Below, in pieces: positions 56,201-64,000 of a DNA stretch of 64,000 nucleotides. A program made the translations under genes and the position numbers. The notes under the pieces were generated by a model. It was not told the origin of the DNA. It worked only from the letters and a program-made list of their open reading frames with translations, and did no database searches. How positions within the stretch are numbered: position 1 is the stretch's first letter; the number at the start of each line of letters is the position of its first letter. The stretch is from Odontesthes bonariensis (Eukaryota; Chordata; Actinopteri; Atheriniformes; Atherinopsidae). The stretch covers positions 27,226,197-27,290,196 of the forward strand of contig NC_134509.1 of NCBI RefSeq assembly GCF_027942865.1, in the 5' to 3' direction.

Positions 56201-59200
56201 GTCAGTGAGAAAATCTATCAGATAGTCATAGACCATAGGGTTAAATCTAATGTTGATCAGTTTGTCAGCAAGTTTACGTGGAAGGATCTAAGTGTCCTTA
56301 TTTTTCAGAGGTCCGTTTCATGTAGCAGGTTTAGTGAAAACTCTGAGTTGGTTAACCCTGAAATGAGGGAAACCCTGAGTTTTCCGTTTCACAAAGGGAG
56401 GTAACTCAACCCCGAGAAAGAGGGGTAACTCTAGCCTGTTTCACAAAGAGAGGTAACTTAACCTCATGGTCAGTTACCGGAGTAACAGACTCTCTGAACC
56501 TAACCTGGTCGGGACCAGGTTTTCTTCAAGAAACCTTGAGTTTCTCTCCGTCTCCGCCCTCTTTCAGACACACACGCCATTTGATTTCCTCATTCATTCA
56601 GTCAGCAGAGCGAGTTCTTCTACTTCTAGAAGTCCATTAGGCACAGTAGGAGGCGACTTTTTTTCACAAACATGTCCTTTTGACAACGATCCCGTGGATG
56701 AAGGTGCAGCATTATTGCGCAGAGAAATAAATATTCGTCGGAGATGGTTATCAGACCGCGCATAGATTTTTGCATTTACAGACAATTATCTTTTTGAGCG
56801 GCACCATCAGAATGTGTTGGGACAAAAGAAAAAAAAGACATAAAAGACAAATAAATATTTGTATGAATAGGCTTAAAAAAGACATATATAGGCCTATTAT
56901 ATTTTATAAAGGCACTTGTGTCTTGGGGGTGGATTCCCTCCGGGGACTCCCTCAGCCACTGGCCTCCCGTTAGAGGTGGCGGTGCTGGGCACGGGTGCAC
57001 CCGTTTTACGGGCATCTGCCTTCTTTCTGTTGGCTCAGTAGAAGTCTGTGTTAGTTTAAATAGGCTTAATTATTTAACAGAACATGATATAGATGATGAC
57101 TCTAAATTGTCCTTCGGAGTGACTGTGAGTGTGTATTGGTTGTTTGTCTCGTTTGTCTCTATGTGGCCCTGTGATGGACTGGCGGCCTGTCCAGGGTGGA
57201 CCCCGTCTCTTGCCCATTGACCGCCTGGGATAGGCTCCAGCCCCCCCGCGACCCGACTGACGGATTCAGCGGTGTATAGATAATGGATGGATGGATGGTA
57301 TAGATGAGAAGACATAGTTTATGTGTGTGAAAACAGCATTATGTCGGGACTCAAATAACTGCACAGTCAAATAGCCACTTAATATTCATGTTACAGTGTA
57401 AAACATGATCAAAATGAGATACCTCCATGCCGAGGTCTCACCTGTTTGAACAATGTTTTTATATTTCATCTTAAACTGCTGCCAAGAGCGCTTCTCCCCT
57501 GCGTGATTGCACCTAAATGAAATAAATGAATGGGCTACCATTCAAGTAGTTTCCCTGTAATATTATTGTGATTGCAAAGGACTACATTTAAACTTACACT
57601 TTTGCAGCTGCAGCGGTGTTGCACTTATTTCTAAAAACGTATTGAAACTCGCCGCATGAGCGCATTAAGATTTCCAATTCGAGGTTGGTGAAAAACGTAG
57701 CCCCCCCTCTTCCCCGTTGCCAAGGCGACTCGTCGAATCGGGGCTCCATTGATGCTGGCTTTTTAAAGTTGTGGTGCACGCGCTAAACTCAAGGTGAACT
57801 TACTCAGAGTTGATTAACCTCACTTAAATCAGCGTTTGTGGAACCGAAAACTCAGAGTTTTCTATCTCAGAGTAGATCAACTCAGAGATCAGGAATAGAC
57901 TCAGAGTTGGTTGAACCTGCTACGTGAAACGGACCCCAGGTGGTAGAGGACCCTTGGCAATAACAACATCTTTGTTTTTATTATTATCTTATTAATTCAT
58001 CCAAACAAGCCATTAGGAACAAATCCTTGTTTAGATTGATGGCTTGGCAAAAACTCCCACCACCAGCGAACAGTACAGTCACAATAAGCATAGTACACAC
58101 TGCAAAGAACACAGCAACATAGCATGTATAAACATGCATTAGACAGAAGTAAACACTGGAAATATCAGTGAGTTAGAAAGAACTGCATGTGTCATGTGAA
58201 TGCCTATAAGCACATTTTCTCTCTTTTTTTCTCAACCATTTTTCTTGTCAGTAAGTCAATTTCAAGAAAAAGAAGAAAAAGAATGCTGTTTGGATGGTAT
58301 GCGGGAGGTCCCTGTTTCATACGACTGTCAGAGACGCAGTGAATACATTGAGAATAATTTGAAATGCAGCAAGGCCTTTCTACACTGCTGTGAGGAGATG
58401 ACAAAACATCGAGATGATCACAAGAAGGAAGTCCTTCATCTAGCCCGCAGTAAGAGATGGGTACAGACTGAAGGATGGGGGGTAGCTGCGTTCCATTTGT
58501 CATTGTGTATTAAAAAAAAAAGGGAAATTAAGCCAATCATGAAAAGTATTAATCTTTTGATGACTTTCTCAGGCGAAAGAGATGACGGATACACTGACAG
58601 GAATGAAATCACTACTCGTACTAATTTTCCTGAAAGCTGGTATTGGACTGATGTTTCACTTACTTGCCCGCCAACTAATAAGGGCTGGTAAGGACGGCAA
58701 TAGAAAACAATACAAGGAAAAAAATATTGCCATCACAAAAGTTTCTCTGAAAGTAATTTTGTGTATAAAAATGTTTTTCTTTTTTAGTAAAATCGCATCA
58801 CTTGAGCGAACTGTTCCTTTGCCGGACTCAATCACAACCTGGCAGATGACTGGCATTAGCCTGTCACAAACTCACAGTAAGAACTCTTTTTCTTACTTAC
58901 TTTAGTTTTTCAGCTTCTTAACAATAATCAAAGTGGAGTGATTTTTACTTTTGCGTAGGTAATGGCAATGTTTAAAGTTCCTCTCTTTCTCGACCCTTCA
59001 TTGCACATACCGTATATGCCCTTCTCAGTTATTACACTGTCTTGAGAGGAACATTTTACACTAGTATTTACATACAGTATTGCGATACACTTAATATATA
59101 GGTATAAACTATGCATATGTACTATCATAACATCAGTTGTAATACTAAAGTTACCTTCTGCTAACCAGTGTCACCAGTTTACATTTGTTTGCTTCTTTCC

Positions 59201-62200
59201 TACAACCTCTGCTCTTGTATACTGTATTGTACAAGTGAAGACATAATAAAGCCGTTTCCTGCTTCTGTTACGAGACGGCTCAATGAGTCACGAATAGTGG
59301 CTGGAATAAAACCTTACATGCTACATGACTACATGCTAATCAGCAGTCTCTGATTTAAAATGTCATCTGATAAAATTCCCTTTGAAAAAGTCTGTGTTTG
59401 GATATTGGTTATATTTACATATGATGTGACTCTTTACATGAACTGATAGTTCACAAAAACAGCATACATTTTCAGCTGCTTTATCAATTGCGGGTTTTGT
59501 TTAGCCAAATGCAATGTGTGTGTTAGCTTGATATGAAATTTTATTGTAAATTGACATTCTGTTAAGGGAAATGTTTCAAGTGTTTTGTGTGGCGCTGCAG
59601 CGTCTCTTCTGACAAACAGTATTGACGGCACATACAGTGTCCTCAGGTAAAATAAACCTGACAACAACTACATTGTAACAGTAGAGTAATTAAACCCTCG
59701 TGGTGATAACAGTGATTGTTAAATAAACTTAAACACATATAAAAGTGATTTTTTTTTTAATCTAATTCCATATTCTGCTGCTGTTTTTACACTGCCACTG
59801 CATGCTTAGCATGATAATATGAACTGTTATTGCAATAAAATATTTTGTTGTGAGAAAATTAGAAACTGAGGACTGTAGTAAAAACACAGTACTTTGTGTA
59901 CTATCAGACATTTAGTTTTCTTTTTTTATATTTTCTGTTTAAGGCATCTGTGTGGCCAAGCCACTGGAAGTCATTGTCTGGAAGCCATTCTTCATTGATC
60001 TCAGGCTACCATATGCTGCTGTCCAAGGAGAGCAACTGGAAGTCAAAGCAATTCTCCACAACTACGATTTAGAGACTATCACTGTGAGTCATTCAGTAAT
60101 ATTTTTTTTCTAATTTGTTGCTTGTGTACAACAATCTCTCAGGATTTATCTGGCTTTTTAAAAAAATGTAGGGGACAATAGTTGATGGAATTCACAGAGA
60201 TATTGTAGTTAGTGAGTGGTGAGATTCTCCTTGTTAGATACCACATTTGGTGTTTAGTTGTGCAATTGGCTTGGAATTGGTCTCCAGGATGTCTTCCACA
60301 TTCCCATTGAGTTCCTGATGAAGGCTCTTATTGTCCTGTTGATGTTGTAGAGCTCCTAGCATTTCAGTATCCGTGTGTGGCATTGAGTCGTAGGCTAGAT
60401 TTGTATGTTTGATCTTACAGTCTTGACTGACAGTTCTGTAGATTAGTAGCTGGTGTTTAGCTCCTCTGGTGTTACTCCCAATTCCCCTCTGTGCCCCGCT
60501 TAAGTATTGAACCATACACCAACTCATCTTATCTGCTATGATGCCTGACAAGAGCTTCCATGTTCTGCAGAGGCAGGTTATTGGCCAGTAGTTGGGTGGA
60601 ACCAACCCGTTCTGGTGTTCTTTCATGATCAGCACTGTCTGACCTTAGGTTAACAACCTTATATATCCCATCTTACTTGGATTGCTGGAATAGTAGCAAT
60701 CCAACAATGTGAAATTCTCCACTCTATTCCATGAATGCCTTGTAGCAGTAGCCGACTTACCATCTGAAGGTCCTGCTGACACCTTGTCAATCCGTTCGAT
60801 GTTTGAGCCAGCATGGCTTCAGTTCTATATTTCTCATAGTCCTCATGTTTCTCTTATATTAGTACCGAGGTTGCTGGTGGCGACAAAACTATTTGCAAAA
60901 TAATAATTACAAAACTCTTTTTTTTCTTTCATCCTCAAAAATGTTTTATTTAATTTTAGATTTTTTTTTGTCTTCTTTGTAAGGATCAGTCATTATTTAA
61001 AATAACAAAACTCGCTACTCGCTGTTCCTTGAGTTTGCACTTTGTCAAGGTAGATTATGAGATTTTACATAATTTCATATACTCAATGCACCATTGTCCG
61101 AGGGTAAACATCCGCATATTATTACCATAACATTTTGCCTGTAATTTGTATTTGTGTAAAAGTCATCCATGTTTGTGTCCACCTCCCCATCTTTACTCAT
61201 TTGAAGGTACGTGTGGAGCTCAAAGAAGACAGCAGTGCTTGCAGTGCAGCTTATAAGAAAGGGTGGTTTCAGCAGGAGGTTCAAGTTGGGCCCGAAACTA
61301 CAAGATCTGTACCATTTATCATTATACCTATGAAGAGTCCGGAACTCTCCATTGAGATCAAAGCATCTGTTAAAAACTCATACCGTAATGATGGAATCAA
61401 AAAGACTCTTCGCGTGGTGGTAAGAAGAATGGATGTTCTCTTATGATTGTGGTGTGCTATTTTGCGGCAGTAAAATGACCCAGCAATTTAATCCTCTTTT
61501 AATATTTAGTCAGACAACTGACTTGGAAACATCAGTTTTATATAAACTGTGTGTGTGTACATAAAAGGGCCATGGATAATCAATATGTATGTATTTATTT
61601 ACAAAATGATTATCCATCCTGACTTAATAATCACGCTCCAAATATATGTTCTAAATGCACCTCAAAGGGATATTTTTTAATACTCTTATCAAAATAGGGC
61701 CAGACAAATATGCTTGCTTTATGAAAATGCACATGACATTTATTGTTGCAAAAAATCCCAAACAAATTGTCCTGAATAGTTATATCCAGAGTGTTCTTTA
61801 GAATTCTCAAAAAAATTTATGCTGAAAGCTCATCATGGTAAACTCAAGCCCAACAAGCAAAACAGAGGGGCATAATGTCTTCTTTGTAAAATCTTATTTG
61901 TAACAGTTTCACATGTGTGACATTCACAAAGGGGGAATTATCTTACGTATTGTAACTGTGTCTAACCTTGACGCAGGTAAAGTTGTCAAGACGTTTTGTT
62001 GCAAACTACTCTCTATGAGTGTGGTCTCATAGAGAGGGAGTGCAGATCTTTGTATCAGCCGTGTGTTTTGCTAGCAAGCAATATTTAAGATCAGACATAC
62101 TCCAGTGAGAACTCAATTCACATCGACTGTTCTGAGAGATAACGTTGATTTGTCAAGAGATCCATCTGTCAGGAATTTGAAAATTAACTTTTTTCTTATC

Positions 62201-64000
62201 TATTTTACTTTCCACAAGGTTAAACTATATTCACTATAGTTTCCTGCACTATGGGTCGACCAAGGTCGTATTCACAGAATGCGTCTATATTAATCTTACA
62301 TCTAAATTTTCATTAACTGGTTTTTAAAGCGTTACTTTTGACAGCCCCAACATTTATATGACAAAGCCAGAATTCAACTTCAGAAAGCATGAGACATTAG
62401 TTTCTCACATCAATTAGCCACCACACAGAGCCTAACCCCCCTAAGAATCTTGAAATTTTGAAATACAATAATTCCACAAAAGTTGGACCTGAAGTTTAGA
62501 ATGTAAATACTGTAACACAAAATGTAGTGACTTGCAGATCTCATAAATCAAAATGATATTCACAATAGATCATGATAAACTTATCAAATCTTGAAAGCGA
62601 ATTGTTTTACCAATGTCATGAAAGATATTTGCACATCTTAAATTTGATGGCAACAACATATCTCAGAAAGTTGGGACAGGGGCAACAAAAGGCTAGAAAG
62701 ATAGATGGCACTAAAAAAAAGCTGGTCAAATGTGTTGCAGCTAATTCTGTTAACTGGCATATCTGTAACACAATTTGGTATAGAAAGAGCATTTTTTGGA
62801 GAGACAGTCTCTCAGAGGTAAAGATGGAGGATCAGCAATAACATTGTCTTTGAATTGTGGAGCAATTACAGAATAATGTTCCTGAATATATAATTACAAA
62901 GACTTTGAATATTCCTCCATCTGCAGTACAAAATATCATCAAAAGACTGGAGAATCTGGAGACAGCTATATTTTTTCATGAAATGGGAAAACATCTCACT
63001 TTCAACATCTGATATATCTTTTGAGGACGACATTTGCAAATCATTGCAATCTGTTTTAATTCAAGTTATACACAGTGTCTTAATGTTTTGGAAATTCGGG
63101 TTGTAAATACAGTGACAGTGCATGACATTAGCAAAATATAGTGCATATTTTCTAAGGATTTTTGTGGCACTGGCGGCTTTTTATTTTGAGTTATTTTTAG
63201 TTTCTTGACAGGAAGTGGACTATTTGTTTGTTAACTACTGTCTTTCCAGCCCCCAGGTGTACTGGTAAAATCTCCATTTGATATAACACTGGACCCTGGC
63301 AGGAAAGGTAAACTTAAGTTTACCTCTTAAGATGCCACAATAAGTTAAATTCAGTAATGTCTCATTTTATTTTTCGAAGCATGCTTTCTCACTGTCTCCT
63401 TCCTCAGGTGGTAAACAAGTGGAGACTATCAAAAGTGAAATAAACCCCCTTGATTTGGTTCCTAACACACCTTCAAGCACACTAGTCTCTTTGACAGGTG
63501 AGACCAAGATACAAAGTTTAAACCATAAACATTACAGTGACTTGTTTACTACTTGTAAAGTGGTTGAATATGCCAGGCGTGCCCATTAATACATCTGCCC
63601 CATGATATTTAACAGACCTGAAACCTAGCTGGACACAGTTGGCCATATAAAACATGGAGATAGGCAGTACAGATAACTTGGACATTCTCTGGACAACATA
63701 CTTTGATCATGTGTGCTCAAACCATTTGTTTTTGTTGCATAAAATGATCTCAAAGCTTGTGCGGACTTTATATCTGTTCACACAGGAATAGAGCAGATGA
63801 GTTCACTGTTTGAGTACGGCATCAGTGGGGAGTCCATGGGATCTCTGATCCAAGAGCCCGACGGCTGTGGAGAGCAGAACATGATTGGCATGACTCTGCC
63901 TGTCATTGCAACCTCATATTTGGACAAAACCAACCGGTGGGAAGATGTAGGGTTTGAGAAGCGCGACAAAGCCTTAGGACACATTAAATCTGGTAAGCTT
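44282..64000 (+). CDS. c3: Complement component C3, copy B (exons 1-25, cut by window end)
   Basis: The second C3 gene starts [18 protein letters not shown], a signal peptide; an in-frame ATG at 44300 aligns with the copy A start and may be the real one. The 25 exons in the window give 1050 codons without a stop. Landmarks: RRRKR junction ending at residue 669, C3a at 670-746 (77 residues, six Cys, ending LAR), thioester Cys1009 and Gln1012. Nearly all exon lengths and all phases equal copy A. Intron 15 uses a GC donor. The rest (activating His, MG8, C345C) lies beyond the edge, so whether this copy is fully functional cannot be told here. Role as for copy A: secreted precursor of C3a and C3b. 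Confidence 0.93.
44600..44872. repeat. Dispersed teleost repeat, C3-B intron 1
   Basis: A long copy with CTCACAGGGCCACATGGAGA, CACCAATTGACCTAACATGC, GTGGGAGGAAACCGGAGTAC and GGGAGAACATGCAAACTC. Same family as 13010-13345. Confidence 0.75.
45157..45891. mobile_element. TIR element, C3-B intron 1
   Basis: The left end TAGCCACTTTCGGACTGTAG and right end CTGTCCGAAAGCGGCTA are inverted repeats with one mismatch in the outer 15 bases, bracketing 735 bp. A TA at each edge could be the target duplication. No transposase domain recognised; a - strand frame of 97 codons inside (45106-45399) has no known relative. Confidence 0.6.
46048..46079. repeat. Short perfect hairpin, C3-B intron 1
   Basis: TTATAACTGATGA and its exact reverse complement TCATCAGTTATAA are separated by a 6-base loop. 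The surrounding sequence is AT-rich with other small repeats. Confidence 0.7.
54096..54450 (-). mobile_element. LINE 3'-end-like repeat, C3-B intron 16
   Basis: AATTCAATTCAATTC followed by TTTATTTATATAGCGCC is the reverse complement of an L2-type LINE tail. The rest (GGAAAGGAACGACTCCC, CTCTGGCAGAACCAGACTC, GCCTCGACCAGCTGG) is a widespread fish repeat. No coding sequence. Confidence 0.6.
54456..54481. repeat. 26-base poly(G) run
   Basis: A single uninterrupted G tract at the edge of the LINE-like repeat. The true length is hard to sequence and may vary. Confidence 0.9.
56660..56815 (+). pseudogene. Harbinger transposase N-terminal remnant
   Basis: The frame reads [14 protein letters not shown], then RRRWLSDRA before a stop (TAG), and on through [11 protein letters not shown], all typical of the N-terminus of Harbinger transposases. 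It then runs out near 56815. Nonfunctional. Confidence 0.65.
57085..57300 (+). repeat. Dispersed teleost repeat nested in the Harbinger element
   Basis: CTCTAAATTGTCC, CTCTATGTGGCCCTGTGATG, GGCCTGTCCAGGGTGGACCC and GGGATAGGCTCCAGCC lead to a GATGG tail at 57281-57298. It interrupts the Myb-like gene, so it inserted after the Harbinger element. Confidence 0.75.
57435..57779 (-). pseudogene. Harbinger Myb/SANT-like DNA-binding protein remnant
   Basis: On the - strand 57779-57594 encodes [17 protein letters not shown] and [10 protein letters not shown], and 57517-57440 encodes [19 protein letters not shown], the two halves of the trihelix (Myb/SANT-like) domain of the second Harbinger protein. 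They are separated by an intron-like gap. A further piece, PAPPPLTGG and [12 protein letters not shown], lies at 56900-57015 beyond the nested repeat. In active elements this protein brings the transposase to the ends and into the nucleus. Confidence 0.65.
58252..58449 (+). other. c3: C3 copy B exon 18: anaphylatoxin domain (C3a)
   Basis: The six-cysteine pattern is complete (ECCLDGM, YDC, LKC, FLHCC) and the exon ends in LAR one base before the border. The stretch before the first Cys is very rich in Glu and Lys (QEKEEKE), unlike copy A (YDNKLQRD), so the two C3a peptides differ in charge pattern near the N-terminus. Confidence 0.92.
60234..60660 (-). mobile_element. LINE reverse-transcriptase fragment, C3-B intron 21
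   Basis: On the - strand the open frame 60234-60635 (133 codons) has [37 protein letters not shown] and [14 protein letters not shown], the fingers and early palm of a LINE reverse transcriptase. An internal deletion and the lack of a catalytic YxDD region show that it is only a fragment. Clade not determined. Confidence 0.65.
62455..63118. mobile_element. Tc1-like non-autonomous repeat, C3-B intron 22
   Basis: ACAACATATCTCAGAAAGTT, GGGACAGGGGCAACAAAAGG, GACAGTCTCTCAGAGGTAAA and a right end with TTTTGGAAATTCGGGTTGTA mark the same family as 25690-26870. The open frame 62572-62841 lies within it and is not treated as a gene. Confidence 0.5.
63863..63877 (+). other. c3: Thioester motif GCGEQ, C3 copy B
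   Basis: The Cys and Gln that form the internal thioester are both present, followed by [10 protein letters not shown]. The flanking Pro-Asp replaces the Pro-Gly of copy A. Confidence 0.95.

Larger units (their letters stand above)
56306..57939. mobile_element. PIF/Harbinger transposon, decayed, C3-B intron 17
   Basis: Terminal repeats GGTCCGTTTCATGTAGCAGG (from 56310) and CCTGCTACGTGAAACGGACC (ending 57935) bound the element, with CAG at 56306-56308 and 57937-57939 as a likely 3-base duplication. Inside are the start of a transposase on + and a Myb/SANT-like gene on -, the two-gene arrangement of Harbinger. Most of the transposase, including the DDE core, is deleted, and another repeat has inserted at 57085-57300. 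Confidence 0.75.
58573..63992 (+). other. c3: C3 copy B exons 19-25: alpha' start to thioester
   Basis: Exons: 58573-58687, 58788-58876, 59944-60083, 61207-61419, 63250-63307, 63408-63497, 63786-63992. The thioester codons GGC TGT GGA GAG CAG are at 63863-63877. A GTAAG donor follows exon 25 eight bases before the window ends. Confidence 0.92.

Noticed and set aside
58504..58691. Read-through of C3-B exon 18 into exon 19 as a single exon
   Set aside because: A clear donor (GTAAGA at 58450) and acceptor (CTCAG before 58573) reproduce the copy A exon borders and phases.
60709..60903. 64-codon frame in C3-B intron 21
   Set aside because: It lies in sequence next to a LINE fragment and has no splice signals or conserved domain.

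Overview
The window is genomic DNA from a ray-finned fish, probably a percomorph teleost. The evidence is compact multi-exon vertebrate genes, fish-type LINEs and DNA transposons (L2-like, Rex3-like, Tc1-like, hAT, PIF/Harbinger), and the tandem duplication of complement C3 that is common in teleosts. All genes I recognise read on the + strand. No rRNA, tRNA or CRISPR array was seen.

Layout. (1) 719-25170 is a complete C3 gene (copy A) of 43 exons. Hand-splicing gives 4965 nt, a clean 1655-codon frame including the stop, with a TATA-like box before it and a poly(A) signal after it. Its introns carry a 0.8 kb palindrome, two smaller TIR elements, GATA microsatellites, a young LINE tail and Rex3-like and Harbinger debris. 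(2) 27110-29717 is a collapsed third C3 copy: only the signal-peptide exon, one middle exon and the last exon remain. A 463 bp solo LTR splits its leader, and its promoter and intron 1 are related to copy B. (3) 30686-41627 is a transposon graveyard: a 5'-lost Ty3/Gypsy element on the - strand, an hAT remnant, LTR-like sequence, a LINE with endonuclease and RT, and a second long palindrome. (4) 44282-64000 is a second C3 gene (copy B). Its first 25 exons match copy A exon for exon; it runs off the right edge just after the thioester exon. Its intron 17 holds a decayed PIF/Harbinger element.

Function. Both copies keep the hallmarks of working C3: signal peptide, a basic furin-type beta/alpha junction, a 77-residue six-cysteine C3a ending in Leu-Ala-Arg, and the Gly-Cys-Gly-Glu-Gln thioester. 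Copy A also shows the thioester-activating histidine (116 residues after the thioester Cys) and the full C345C tail. C3 is the central complement protein: convertases cleave it to C3a (a signal) and C3b (a surface-bound opsonin). The two copies probably encode secreted C3 isoforms with different regulation, since their promoters differ.

Exon boundaries were placed by reading splice signals and comparing the two copies; family names of mobile elements rest on recalled family features, not on a search.
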